NCBI GenBank assembly: GCA_020621865.1
Contig: JAHRYW010000002.1
Span: forward strand, 324,404 to 388,403
Length of the DNA stretch: 64,000 bases
DNA from: Betaproteobacteria bacterium
GTDB lineage: Bacteria > Pseudomonadota > Gammaproteobacteria > Burkholderiales > Rhodocyclaceae
Direction: 5' to 3'
Below are positions 33,957 through 42,669 of the stretch, piece by piece (within the stretch, counting starts at the first letter, position 1; each line of letters begins with the position of its first letter). The notes under the pieces were generated by a model, which was given only the letters and a program-made list of their open reading frames with translations, ran no database searches and was not told the origin of the DNA. Both the position numbers and the translations under genes were made by a program.

Positions 33957-34733
33957 TCAGGCAAAAACCAGCTTGGTGCCGATCAGGACCAGCATGGCGG
34001 CCAGCAGGCGGCGGAGAATGTGCTCCGGAACCTTGGCGGAAACATGGGTGCCCAGCCAGATGCCGGGTAACGAACCGAGCAGCAGGCTGCCGAGCAGCGT
34101 CCAGTCAACCCCGCCGAGCAGCCAGTGGCCGAGGCCGGCCACCAGCGTCAGCGGCACGGCATGGGCAACATCCGATCCGACAATCTTGACCGGCGAAAGT
34201 TTTGGATAGAGGAAGAAAAGTGCGGCAACGCCCAGCGCGCCGGCGCCGACCGAAGAAATGGTGACCAGCACGCCGAGGATGGCGCCAACGCCGATGGTGA
34301 TCTTGTTCAGGCAGCACTGGCGCAGCGGCGATGCCTCGTGCGCGGCGGCGTAATCGCGCAGCTTGCGGCCGAACAGCAGAGCAATGGCGGTCAGCAACAG
34401 CGCAAAGCCCAGGCCATGCGAGATCAGCTGGCCAATGACGTTGTTGCCCTTGGGGAGTTGCGACAGGATATAGACGGTAATGGCGGCGGCGGGGATGCTG
34501 CCGGCGGCCAGGCGGCCGGTGATGGCCCAGTCGATATGCCCCTTTCGTCCGTGGGCGACGGTGCCGCCAGCCTTGGTCATCGCCGCGTAGAGCAGGTCGG
34601 TGCCGACCGCGGTCGCCGGGGGAACACCGAACAGCAGCACGAGCAGCGGCGTCATCAGCGAGCCGCCGCCGACGCCGGTCAGGCCGACAATGGCGCCAAC
34701 GGCAAAACCAGAAAGGGTGTAGAGATAATCCAT
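33957..34733 (-). CDS. TauE/SafE (TSUP) family transporter, probable sulfur-compound carrier
   Basis: A 258-aa membrane protein with about eight TM helices. GFAVGAIVGLTGVGGGSLMTPLLVLLFGVPPATAVGTDLLYAAMTKAGG is the TauE/SafE hallmark, and it is repeated in the second half (SVGAGALGVAALFFLYPKLSPVKIVGSDVAHAVPLTL). Family members move sulfite, sulfoacetate or other sulfur anions. It is 25 bp ahead of cysI in the same operon and divergent from cysB, which points to sulfate/sulfite import or sulfite export. A Met three codons upstream is an alternative start. Confidence 0.93.
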   Translation of the reverse strand: MDYLYTLSGFAVGAIVGLTGVGGGSLMTPLLVLLFGVPPATAVGTDLLYAAMTKAGGTVAHGRKGHIDWAITGRLAAGSIPAAAITVYILSQLPKGNNVIGQLISHGLGFALLLTAIALLFGRKLRDYAAAHEASPLRQCCLNKITIGVGAILGVLVTISSVGAGALGVAALFFLYPKLSPVKIVGSDVAHAVPLTLVAGLGHWLLGGVDWTLLGSLLLGSLPGIWLGTHVSAKVPEHILRRLLAAMLVLIGTKLVFA

Positions 34734-34860
34734 AGCCCACATCGTAGCAGTGGCTATTTGAATCAAAAAGAATATTGGGTTAGATTGGTATAACTTATAG
34801 TTATTAGTCCATAGCCCTTTGTTTTGGCAACCGACTCCTTGCTCGTAATTCCCTACTGAA

Positions 34861-35802
34861 ATGAAACTTCAACAGCTACGCTACATCGTCGAAATCCAGC
34901 GTCAGGGCCTGAACGTCTCGGAGGCGGCGGAAACGCTGTACACCTCCCAGCCGGGTATCTCCAAGCAGGTCAAGCTGCTTGAGGACGAGCTTGGTATCGC
35001 CATCTTCGAGCGCAGCGGCAAGCGCTTCACCGGCGTGACCGAGCCTGGCAAGGTCGTCCTGGGGATCGCCGAACGCATCCTGCGCGAAGCGGAAAATCTG
35101 AAGCGGGCGAGCAGCGAGTTTGCCACCGGCGACACCGGACGGCTGGTGCTGGCGGCGACCCATACCCAGGCCCGCTATGCGCTGCCGGTCGTCGTGCGCG
35201 ACTTCATGGCCCAGCATCCGGAAGTCAAGCTTGAGATGCACCAGGGCAGCCCGACCCAGATTGCCGAGTGGGTGCTGGCCGGTGAGGCCGATATCGGCAT
35301 CGCGACCGAGGCGCTCGACCAGTACCCGCAATTGATTTCGTTCCCGGTGCGCCAATGGACGCATTGCGTGATCGCGCCGGAAGGCCATCCCATCCTGAAG
35401 TCGCTCCCGCTGTCGCTGAACGAACTGGCGCGCTGGCCGCTGATTACCTACGACACAGCCTTTACCGGCCGCTCACGGATCAATCGGGCCTTCGAGCGTA
35501 TCGGCGTGCAGCCCAACGTGGCACTCACCGCTCTCGATGCCGATGTGATCAAGACCTACGTCAGCCTCGGCCTCGGTCTCGGCATCATCTCGGCACTGGC
35601 TTTCGACCCCCAGCGCGACATAGGCCTAGTGGCCACCGATGCCGCCCACCTGTTCGAGTCCAATACGACCCGGCTGGCCTTGCGTCGCGGTACCTACCTG
35701 CGCCGTTACGATTACGACCTGATCGCGCTTTTCGCACCACATTTGTCCAAGCGCGTCGTCGACATGGCCATGCAGGGCGGCGGCGACGAGTATCAGTTGT
35801 AG
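34861..35802 (+). CDS. cysB: LysR-family regulator CysB of sulfur assimilation
   Basis: A 313-aa regulator that binds O-acetyl/N-acetylserine and activates cys genes. The DNA-binding segment MKLQQLRYIVEIQRQGLNVSEAAETLYTSQPGISKQVKLLEDELGIAIFERSGKR is characteristic of CysB/Cbl, as are TQARYALPVVVRDFMAQHPEV and TYDTAFTGRSRINRAFE. It is divergent from the TauE-cysI-DUF934-cysH operon. The 127-bp gap between them is AT-rich (notably around 34770-34810, with TATAGTTATTAG) and should hold CysB sites and both promoters; I cannot place them exactly. Its 3' end overlaps the convergent nosD-like gene by 10 bp. Confidence 0.95.
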   Translation: MKLQQLRYIVEIQRQGLNVSEAAETLYTSQPGISKQVKLLEDELGIAIFERSGKRFTGVTEPGKVVLGIAERILREAENLKRASSEFATGDTGRLVLAATHTQARYALPVVVRDFMAQHPEVKLEMHQGSPTQIAEWVLAGEADIGIATEALDQYPQLISFPVRQWTHCVIAPEGHPILKSLPLSLNELARWPLITYDTAFTGRSRINRAFERIGVQPNVALTALDADVIKTYVSLGLGLGIISALAFDPQRDIGLVATDAAHLFESNTTRLALRRGTYLRRYDYDLIALFAPHLSKRVVDMAMQGGGDEYQL

Positions 35803-37016
35803 CGGCGCAGCGGCTTCATGCGCGGCGCTGTGTCGCGCAAGATCAGCGAAGGCGGCGAGAAGGGCGCCAGTTTTTCGAGAAAATCGAGCAATTCCAGGAT
35901 GGGCGAATTGCGGAAGAAAGTGGCGCTTGGCGTTTCGATCCAGATGCGATCGGCCCAGGCACGCAGTTCGTGCGCCTGGTCGCCGAAACCGTCGCCATCC
36001 AGGTCGAAGCCCTCGTAGTTGTCCCAACTGTTGCCCCACCAGGTATCGCTCATCGGGTCGCCGTCGCCGATGATGGTGACCGGCCACAGGTTGCTGTGGA
36101 AGCTGTTGTTGATGGCGATATGTCCGCCCTTGGCGCCGTAGAAGTAAATGCCGGTGATGTTGTGGGCGATCAGGTTGTCGACGAAAACGATGCGGTTGAG
36201 CGGATTCATCGGCGAATCGGCCATGATGCCATGGGCGCAATGGACGATCTCGTTGCCCTGGATCAGCGCCGCCGAGGTCTCCTTGAGCGCGATGCCGGCC
36301 CCGGAGGCATCCATGGCGTGCAGGATGCGGTTGTAGCGGATGATCATGCCCTCGGAGTTGAGCGCGATGATGCCGGTCGAATTTTTTTCTAGCAGATTGC
36401 GCTCGACGATGCTGCGATGCGAAAAAAGGAAATTGAAGGCCCGCCGGCTGTCGCGGATGGTGTTGCCGGTGTAGCGGTTGCGCGGCGAATTGCTGGCCGT
36501 GATGTCGCGAATCTGGGCGATATCGTTGTCCTCGACCCGGTTGCCGGTGCTGTACCAGAGCCGCAGGCCATCGCCCCGGTCGGCCGAGTCGACGGGGCGC
36601 GAGCGGATACGGTTGTGGCGCACCATGCTGTCTGTCGTCTGATGCAGCGAAATGCCGAACAGCACATCCTCGATGACGTTGTTTTCGATCAGCAGATGGC
36701 TGCCTTCGGCCATGATCCCGCCATCGATGGCGTCGTGCGAGTCGCCGCTGTTGCGCAAGGTGAGTCCGCGGATCGTCACATGGTCGGATTTGATGGTCAG
36801 CACGGTTCCCTTGCCCCCGCCATCGATGACTACCTTGCCGATGCTCTCCAGCGTCAGTGGCTTGGCAATGTGCGCCGGGCCGCGATAGGTTCCTGCCGGC
36901 AGGCGCAGCACGGTGCCTGGCAAGGCCGTGTCGATCCAGGCTTGCAGGGATTGATCGGCGGCGGCCGCCAGCGAAAGGACAAGGCCGAGCAGCGCGAGGA
37001 TGAAACGAGGGATCAT
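35793..37016 (-). CDS. nosD: NosD-like periplasmic right-handed beta-helix protein
   Basis: A 407-aa secreted protein (signal peptide MIPRFILALLGLVLSLAAAA). The body is a run of right-handed parallel beta-helix coils with N/D/H ladders (GLTLRNSGDSHDAIDGGIMAEG, LIENNVIEDVLFGISLH, NRYTGNTIRDS). The late block DTWWGNSWDNYEGFDLDGDGFGD is typical of NosD, the periplasmic partner of the NosFY ABC transporter in maturing nitrous oxide reductase. No nosZ, nosF or nosY is adjacent, so it is an orphan here; it may serve a remote nos cluster or another metalloenzyme. Confidence 0.85.
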   Translation of the reverse strand: MIPRFILALLGLVLSLAAAADQSLQAWIDTALPGTVLRLPAGTYRGPAHIAKPLTLESIGKVVIDGGGKGTVLTIKSDHVTIRGLTLRNSGDSHDAIDGGIMAEGSHLLIENNVIEDVLFGISLHQTTDSMVRHNRIRSRPVDSADRGDGLRLWYSTGNRVEDNDIAQIRDITASNSPRNRYTGNTIRDSRRAFNFLFSHRSIVERNLLEKNSTGIIALNSEGMIIRYNRILHAMDASGAGIALKETSAALIQGNEIVHCAHGIMADSPMNPLNRIVFVDNLIAHNITGIYFYGAKGGHIAINNSFHSNLWPVTIIGDGDPMSDTWWGNSWDNYEGFDLDGDGFGDQAHELRAWADRIWIETPSATFFRNSPILELLDFLEKLAPFSPPSLILRDTAPRMKPLRRYN

Positions 37017-37080
37017 TGCAGCGGATTAAGCCATCAGGCAAGGATTCGCGCCTCAACCTGCATCAAGTTTTCGCCGCGGC

Positions 37081-38424
37081 TTATTCCCAGTATTCGGTGA
37101 CTTCGCTGGCCCAGGCTGTGGCGGCGAGCAGGGCGCGATTGACGATATGCGGATCGACCCCGGCGGCCAGCGCCGTGCTTTGCAGGCGCGGCAGGTCGAA
37201 ATCCTCGCCGGCTTCGGCGACCGCCAGCAACGCCGCATAGGGGCCGCTGCGTTCGATCAGCGCCTGCCGGATTTCCTCGGCGATCGGCAATTCTCCCAGC
37301 GCTTCGGCCATGGGTTTGCGCAGCAACCGGTCCAGACAGGAAAAGATGCCGGTCAGGAACAAGGGATCATGCGCCTTGCCGGGCAGGGTCTGCTCGCCCA
37401 GCGACTCCATCAGGCGGCCGCGGGTCAGCGCATTCTCGACCATCAGCCAATCGCTGAATTGCGGCTCACGCACCGAGAAGAGCAGGACGGCAAGCCAGCG
37501 GGTCAGGCGTTGGCGCCCGAGGATGACCAGCGCCTGCTCCAGCGAGTCGATGCGGTGGCTGAGTCCAAGGGCCGGTGAGTTCAGGTAGCGCAGGATGCGG
37601 AAGCTGAGCAGGGGGTCGAGCTTCATTGCCGCAGCGATTTCGGCGGTTTCGGCATCGCTCTGGACGAGGCGCATCAGGTTCAGCAACTGGGCTTTGTGCG
37701 GGTCGCCGGTCTGTTCCTTTTCCAGCGTCGGCGCCGATTCGGCGAACTTGCCGTGGAAATTTTCGAAGTGCCACTGGTGGCAGAACAGGTGATCGTCGAA
37801 AGTCTCGACGTTGCAGGCAAACAGGTGGAGCGGCCGGGCGCTCCCGGCGGCGCGCACGGCGGCTGAAAAATCGCGGACAGTGCTGGCCTCGTTGGCGCCA
37901 ACATCGATGACCGCGTAATCGACCTGCTGGATCACCTTGGCAAAGGCCGGGTGCTTCGGCTGTCGGCAAAGGCCGATCTGGAAACCGCGCTGATGCAGGT
38001 GCTCAATTGCTTCGCCGACCATGCTGGCTTCGGCATCGGCCGCCAGTTGCACGATGAGGATGACATTGGCGGATTTCAGGCGGTCCAGCGCCGGGCTGTC
38101 CAGGCTGGATGAACTGAGGGGGATGAAGGCGCGACTGGTGTTCCAGGCGTCGGGGCTGGCATTCAGCGTATCGAGCAGAATCCGGTCGAAGTCACGTTGG
38201 ACGCCACCTTCCCCATCGGCCAGCAGGCTCGATTGCTGGAGGCGAAACAGGTGGCCGGACAGCCGGTTGTTGCGGTCGAACACCGCTTCCCGCCGGAGAA
38301 AGTCTGTGCCACCCACCGGGCGGGCTTCCCGTTGGGGCTGGTTGCCGGCGGGTTCAGGGGCGGTAGTTGCCGGGGCGGATTGATCGGCTTTCTTGCCGAA
38401 CATTTTTTTCAGGCTGTCGAACAC
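37081..38424 (-). CDS. EAL-like/HDOD signalling protein
   Basis: A 447-aa protein of the YuxH type. The N-terminal half resembles a degenerate EAL domain (FLRREAVFDRNNRLSGHLFRLQ replaces the catalytic segment; no intact EAL motif, so no phosphodiesterase activity is expected). The C-terminal HDOD domain (about residues 245-440) has EIAAAMKLDPLLSFRILRYLNSPALGLSHRIDSLEQALVILGRQRLTRWLAVLLF. Such proteins act as protein-protein adaptors in c-di-GMP and stress signalling. The start is GTG at 38424 because GGGGAG lies six bases ahead; the longer frame upstream would run through a terminator hairpin. Confidence 0.9.
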   Translation of the reverse strand: MFDSLKKMFGKKADQSAPATTAPEPAGNQPQREARPVGGTDFLRREAVFDRNNRLSGHLFRLQQSSLLADGEGGVQRDFDRILLDTLNASPDAWNTSRAFIPLSSSSLDSPALDRLKSANVILIVQLAADAEASMVGEAIEHLHQRGFQIGLCRQPKHPAFAKVIQQVDYAVIDVGANEASTVRDFSAAVRAAGSARPLHLFACNVETFDDHLFCHQWHFENFHGKFAESAPTLEKEQTGDPHKAQLLNLMRLVQSDAETAEIAAAMKLDPLLSFRILRYLNSPALGLSHRIDSLEQALVILGRQRLTRWLAVLLFSVREPQFSDWLMVENALTRGRLMESLGEQTLPGKAHDPLFLTGIFSCLDRLLRKPMAEALGELPIAEEIRQALIERSGPYAALLAVAEAGEDFDLPRLQSTALAAGVDPHIVNRALLAATAWASEVTEYWE

Positions 38425-38441
38425 GCGCGTCTCCCCAAAAG

Positions 38442-38469
38442 AAAAAGCCCACCGCGGGGTGGGCTTTTT
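38442..38469 (-). terminator. Terminator between ppiC and the HDOD gene
   Basis: AAAAAGCCCACC (38442-38453) pairs with GGTGGGCTTTTT (38458-38469) around a 4-base loop. It ends the yciB-yciI-bolA-ppiC operon 42 bp after the ppiC stop; a second small dyad (CCACCTCAAGGTGG) follows at about 38472. Confidence 0.88.
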
Positions 38470-38510
38470 GTCCACCTCAAGGTGGGCATTTTCGCATGGC
38501 TGATTGGTGT

Positions 38511-39305
38511 TTAGTCGACCACCTTGGCCTTGGTGCGCAGTTCCTTGACCAGGTTTTCGACCTGCTGCTGGCCGGCGCGCTGCTGCAGCTGCGGCTTGAC
38601 CTGCTCGAACGGCGGCGGGGTCATTGGACGGGAGTCGTCGAGCTGGATGACGTGGTAGCCGAAATCGGACTTGACCGGAGTCTTGGTGTATTCACCCTTC
38701 TTCAGCTTGCCCAGTGCTTCGCCGAAAGGCTTGACGTAGGCCGCCGGAGAGCTCCAGCCCAGCTCGCCGCCTTTGTCCTTGGAACCGGGATCCTTGGAGA
38801 CCTTGGCCAGTTCGGAGAACTTTTCGCCCTTGTCGAGCTTGGCGATGATGGCCTTGGCGTCGTCTTCCTTTTCGACCAGTACGTGGCGGGCCTTATATTC
38901 GGTGTTGCCGAGGTTGGTCTTGATCAGTTCGTATTCGGACTTCAGCTGGGCTTCGCTGATCGGATGGGTCTTGACGTAGTCGGACAGGTAGGCGCGGATC
39001 AACACTGCCTGCTTGGCCAGTTCGATCTGGCCCTGGACGTTGGCGTTCTTGTCGAGGCCCTTTTTCTTGGCCTCCTGGGCGATCACTTCACGGCGGATCA
39101 GTTCTTCCTTGACGGCACCCTGCAACTCCGGGGAATCGGCATTGCCCTGGGCCTTCTGCTCGGCGACGAAGGCTTCGTAAACGCCCTGGGAAATCGGCTG
39201 GCCGTTGACGGTGGCGAAGGCCTTGCCCTTGTCGGCTGCGAAAGCCGGGGCGGAAACGATGGCGCCGGCGACAAGCAGGGCGGCCAGACGGGAGAGCTTG
39301 AGCAT
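38511..39305 (-). CDS. Periplasmic PpiC-type peptidyl-prolyl isomerase (parvulin)
   Basis: A 264-aa foldase with a signal peptide (MLKLSRLAALLVAGAIVSAPAFA). An N-terminal SurA/PrsA-like helical region precedes the parvulin domain (about residues 135-225: YKARHVLVEKEDDAKAIIAKLDKGEKFSELAKVSKDPGSKDKGGELGW...FGYHVIQLDD). It helps fold exported and outer-membrane proteins. AAGGATAG precedes the ATG. It is the last gene of a four-gene operon, 34 bp after bolA. Confidence 0.93.
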   Translation of the reverse strand: MLKLSRLAALLVAGAIVSAPAFAADKGKAFATVNGQPISQGVYEAFVAEQKAQGNADSPELQGAVKEELIRREVIAQEAKKKGLDKNANVQGQIELAKQAVLIRAYLSDYVKTHPISEAQLKSEYELIKTNLGNTEYKARHVLVEKEDDAKAIIAKLDKGEKFSELAKVSKDPGSKDKGGELGWSSPAAYVKPFGEALGKLKKGEYTKTPVKSDFGYHVIQLDDSRPMTPPPFEQVKPQLQQRAGQQQVENLVKELRTKAKVVD

Positions 39306-39339
39306 GTATCTATCCTTGGGTGGAGGGAATAACAGAAAA

Positions 39340-39606
39340 TTATACTTCGCCGGGTGCTTCGGCGCGGATGCTGAGCGCATGAATTTTCCCGCGCATCAAG
39401 TCACCGGCAGCATCATAAATCAAGCGATGACGGGCAATGGTACTTTTCCCGGCAAATGCCTGTGCAACAATTTGTAACTGGTAGTGGCCGCCTTCGCGCG
39501 CGCCGGCATGCCCGGCATGGCGCTGGGAGTCGTCGTGGATGACCAGCGACTCGGGGTTCAGGACGGCCAGCCGCTGGCGCAGCAATTCGATAGTTTCAGC
39601 GCTCAC
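39340..39606 (-). CDS. bolA: BolA-family protein
   Basis: An 88-aa protein of the BolA fold. [63 protein letters not shown] contains the conserved His and the RH.L.Y..L......IHAL motif. BolA proteins pair with monothiol glutaredoxins to handle [2Fe-2S] clusters. It overlaps the upstream yciI by four bases, so it is translationally coupled. Confidence 0.93.
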   Translation of the reverse strand: MSAETIELLRQRLAVLNPESLVIHDDSQRHAGHAGAREGGHYQLQIVAQAFAGKSTIARHRLIYDAAGDLMRGKIHALSIRAEAPGEV

Positions 39607-39905
39607 GCCGGGAGCACCTTCTTGAACGGCTTGACGGTGACTTTTTCGTAAACGCCGGCGGCGACATAGGGATCGGCGTCGGCCCAGGCGCGGGCGGCTT
39701 CCAGCGAGGCGAACTCGGCGACGATGATGCTGCCGGAGAAGCCAGCCGGGCCGGGGTCGGGCGAGTCGATGGCCGGGCAGGGGCCGGCCAGGATCAGGCG
39801 GGCCTCGGCTTGCAGGGCCTGCAGGCGCTCGACGTGGGCGGGGCGGGCAGCAAGGCGTTGATCCAAGGTGCCGGCGCGATCTTCACCGATGATGACGTAC
39901 AGCAT
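39603..39905 (-). CDS. yciI: YciI-family protein
   Basis: A 100-aa protein of the YciI/dimeric ferredoxin-like fold. The pattern [45 protein letters not shown]...[44 protein letters not shown] matches E. coli YciI throughout, including the conserved His and Asp. Function is not well defined. It overlaps yciB by one base and bolA by four. Confidence 0.92.
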   Translation of the reverse strand: MLYVIIGEDRAGTLDQRLAARPAHVERLQALQAEARLILAGPCPAIDSPDPGPAGFSGSIIVAEFASLEAARAWADADPYVAAGVYEKVTVKPFKKVLPA

Positions 39906-40513
39906 TATTTATCTTCCTCAACGTATTTAGACAGCAGCATGCCTTGGCCGAGCACGAATAGGAGCATCAGACCCATGCCGCCGAACAGTTTGAAATTGAC
40001 CCAGGTATCGGTCGGGAAATTGAAGGCGACGATCAGGTTGAGCGCGCCCATGACCAGGAAAAAGCCTATCCACGACAGGCTGACCTTGCCCCAGACCGCT
40101 TCCGGCAGGGTCATCTGCTCGCCGAGCATGGCCTTGATCGGGTTTTTCTTGAGGACCAGCGCGCTGAAGGCCATGCTGCCGGCGAACACCCAGTAGAGGA
40201 TGGTCGGTTTCCACTTGATGAAGGCTTCGTTCTGGAAAGCCAGGGTCAGGCCGCCAAAAACGACGACCAGGCCGAGGCTGATCCAGAGCATCTTGTCGAC
40301 CTTGCCGTGGCGGAAGTGAACCCAGGCGATCTGGGCGACGGTGGCGAGGATGACGACGACGGTGGCGAGCAGGATCGGCGCCTGCTTGATGTCGACGGCG
40401 GCCGAGCCGAGCAGCGAGCCGACCCAGCTGGCGGCGAGTTCCGGGTTTTTTTCCGAGTACTTGAAACTCGCAAAAAAGAGGATAACGGGAAAGAGGTCGA
40501 AGAGTAGTTTCAT
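39905..40513 (-). CDS. yciB: Inner-membrane septation protein A (YciB/IspZ family)
   Basis: A 202-aa protein with five to six TM helices, starting [19 protein letters not shown] as is typical of YciB. Further hallmarks are [39 protein letters not shown] and [33 protein letters not shown]. It interacts with division and envelope-synthesis proteins in E. coli. It leads the yciB-yciI-bolA-ppiC operon, a common order in betaproteobacteria. Confidence 0.96.
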   Translation of the reverse strand: MKLLFDLFPVILFFASFKYSEKNPELAASWVGSLLGSAAVDIKQAPILLATVVVILATVAQIAWVHFRHGKVDKMLWISLGLVVVFGGLTLAFQNEAFIKWKPTILYWVFAGSMAFSALVLKKNPIKAMLGEQMTLPEAVWGKVSLSWIGFFLVMGALNLIVAFNFPTDTWVNFKLFGGMGLMLLFVLGQGMLLSKYVEEDK

Positions 40514-40565
40514 GGCGGGGCATTATATACTGCCGAAAACATCTGACTCGCAAGCAAGAAAGCCT

Positions 40566-41618
40566 ATGCATACTGTCCTGATCGTCGATGACAGCGACAT
40601 CAATCTGACCCTGATCAAGGCGCTGGTCCTCAAGCTTGGCGACTGCACCCCGGTTCTTTTCGATCATCCCGTGGCGGCGCTGGAATGGTGCCGCAGCAAC
40701 GTGCCGGATCTGGTCATCGTGGACTACATGATGCCGGACATGGACGGTCTGAGATTCATCAGCGCCTTCCGCGCCCTGCATGGGCGCAACGAGATTCCGG
40801 TGCTGATGATCACGGCCAACGACCAGAAGGACATCCGCTACGATGCCCTGCTCGGCGGCGCCAACGATTTCCTGACCAAGCCGATCGACCGCATCGAGTT
40901 CTCGGCGCGCGCCCGCAACATGTTGTCGCTGCGCACCGGCCAGAAATTCCTGGCCGACCGGGCCGAGCACCTGAGTGCCCTGGTCGACGCGCGGACCGAG
41001 GAAATCCGCCAGCGCGAGAAGGAGCTGATTTTCCGTATCTCGCGGGCGGCCGAGTTCCGCGATCCGGAAACCGGGGCGCACATCCAGCGGATGGCGCATT
41101 ACTCGCAGGTGATTGCGGTCGGCCTGGATCTCAGCCCGGCGCAGCAGCAACTGGTGCTTGAGGCGGCGCCGATGCACGATGTGGGCAAGATCGGCATTCC
41201 CGATTACATCCTGCTCAAGCCGGGCAAGCTGACGCCGGAAGAGTTCGAGGTCATGAAGGGGCATGCCCGGATCGGCCACGAACTGCTCAAGGACAGCCGC
41301 TCGGAAATCATGAAGGCGGGCGCCGAGGTGGCGATTTCGCATCACGAGAAATACGACGGGACGGGCTACCCTCACGGGCTCAAGGGCAACCAGATTCCTT
41401 TGTTTGGACGGATTGTCGCGGTCGCCGACGTTTTTGACGCGCTGACCTCGGAACGTCCGTACAAGCGGGCCTGGTCGCTGGAAGATGCCTGCAAGTTTCT
41501 GGAAGACGGGCGCGGCAAGCATTTCGACCCGTTGTGCATCGAGGCTTTCCTGGCTGGCTGGGATCAGGTCCTGGAAATCCGTCAGCGCTTCCGCGATGAG
41601 GAAGCGCCGCAAATCTGA
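40566..41618 (+). CDS. Response regulator with HD-GYP c-di-GMP phosphodiesterase domain
   Basis: A 350-aa RpfG-like protein. The N-terminal receiver (about residues 1-120) begins HTVLIVDDSDINLTLI, with the phospho-Asp in VIVDYMMPDMDG. A coiled linker (AEHLSALVDARTEEIRQREKELIFRISRAAEFRDPETGAHIQRM) leads to the HD-GYP domain: MHDVGKIGIPDYILLKPGKL, SHHEKYDGTGYPHGLKGNQIPLFGRIVAVADVFDALTSERPYK. All metal and GYP residues are intact, so hydrolysis of c-di-GMP is expected. No kinase gene is adjacent, but an Hpt gene follows 51 bp later and could pass phosphate to it. Confidence 0.95.
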   Translation: MHTVLIVDDSDINLTLIKALVLKLGDCTPVLFDHPVAALEWCRSNVPDLVIVDYMMPDMDGLRFISAFRALHGRNEIPVLMITANDQKDIRYDALLGGANDFLTKPIDRIEFSARARNMLSLRTGQKFLADRAEHLSALVDARTEEIRQREKELIFRISRAAEFRDPETGAHIQRMAHYSQVIAVGLDLSPAQQQLVLEAAPMHDVGKIGIPDYILLKPGKLTPEEFEVMKGHARIGHELLKDSRSEIMKAGAEVAISHHEKYDGTGYPHGLKGNQIPLFGRIVAVADVFDALTSERPYKRAWSLEDACKFLEDGRGKHFDPLCIEAFLAGWDQVLEIRQRFRDEEAPQI

Positions 41619-41669
41619 ATGATCGTCTGCCCCGGCATCGTGAATCGACGGGGAATAATGGAGAAATGT

Positions 41670-42008
41670 ATGGCAGGGGTTTTCGTGCTGGACCGCGGGT
41701 CGATTCTTGAGCGACTGGGCGGTGACGAAGAGATTTACGCAATGATGGTGGATATGTACCTGCAGGATGTCGAAAACAACTGCACGGCGATTGCCGCCGC
41801 GTTTGCCCAGGGCGACGCCGCGGCCTTGAGACGCGAGGCACACACCATCAAGGGCTTGCTGGCGACTTTTTCAGATGACGGCGGCGCGGCTGACGCGGCG
41901 GCCGTCGAGCATCAGGCCCGCTTGGGCGAGATCGAGGGGCTGGGCGTTGCGGTTGGCGGGCTGCAGCAGCGGCTGCGCGAAGTGGCTTCGGTGCTAAAGG
42001 CCGGGTAG
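41670..42008 (+). CDS. Stand-alone Hpt phosphotransfer protein
   Basis: A 112-aa histidine phosphotransfer domain. The phosphoacceptor is in EAHTIKGLLATFSDDGGAADA, embedded in a helical bundle preceded by LERLGGDEEIYAMMVDMYLQDVENNCTAI. GGAG lies six bases before the chosen ATG; another Met four codons upstream is possible. It follows the HD-GYP regulator and probably bridges an unlinked hybrid kinase, for instance the CHASE or TonB-linked sensors in this window, to it. Its 3' end overlaps the convergent bioD by 15 bp. Confidence 0.82.
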   Translation: MAGVFVLDRGSILERLGGDEEIYAMMVDMYLQDVENNCTAIAAAFAQGDAAALRREAHTIKGLLATFSDDGGAADAAAVEHQARLGEIEGLGVAVGGLQQRLREVASVLKAG

Positions 42009-42659
42009 TTTCAGGTAGCGGGCGGCGCCAGCGGCGCCGCCTTCCGGCCCGTACGGCACGACGCCGAGCAACGGAGCCGGCAGCAGTGTTTCCAGCGTCG
42101 CCAGATTTTCTGCGCTGCGCGCCATTGCCGGGTCGATCCGGTTGGCGACCCAGCCGACGAGCGTCAGGCCGCGGGCGGCAATCGCTTCGACGGTCAGCAG
42201 CGCGTGATTGATGCAACCCAGCCGCAGGCCGACGACGAGGATGACCGGCAGCTCGAGCGCTACGGCCAGATCGGCCGCACTGCGGTCGTCGCCGAGCGGC
42301 ACGCAAAATCCGCCGACGCCTTCGACGATGATGCGCTCGGCCTGGTGCCGCGCCTGGTCGCAGGCGGCGGTGATTTTCCCGAATTCAATGGTAACGCCCG
42401 CTTCGGCGGCGGCGATGTGCGGCGCGATGGCCGGCGCGAAACAGTAGGGATTGACGATATCAAGCGGCAATTCGACGTTGCTGGCGGCGCGGATGGCTTC
42501 GACATCGTCGTTCAGCCCGGCAGCGTCGGTGCCGGCGGCCACCGGCTTCAGACCGGCAGCGCTCAGGCCGTCGAGGCGGGCGCGATGGAGCAGGGCGCAG
42601 GTGACGAAGGTCTTGCCGATTTCGGTGTCGGTGCCGGTCAGGAAATAAGCCGGGTTCAT
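41994..42659 (-). CDS. bioD: Dethiobiotin synthetase
   Basis: A 221-aa enzyme that carboxylates 7,8-diaminopelargonate to dethiobiotin with ATP. The P-loop FLTGTDTEIGKTFVTCALL, the substrate lysine in GLKPVAAG, and the VEGVGGFCVPL motif are all present. MNPAYFL is the best start. It is the last gene of the biotin operon, 10 bp after bioC. Confidence 0.95.
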   Translation of the reverse strand: MNPAYFLTGTDTEIGKTFVTCALLHRARLDGLSAAGLKPVAAGTDAAGLNDDVEAIRAASNVELPLDIVNPYCFAPAIAPHIAAAEAGVTIEFGKITAACDQARHQAERIIVEGVGGFCVPLGDDRSAADLAVALELPVILVVGLRLGCINHALLTVEAIAARGLTLVGWVANRIDPAMARSAENLATLETLLPAPLLGVVPYGPEGGAAGAARYLKLPGL

Positions 42660-42669
42660 TGGCGGGCGC

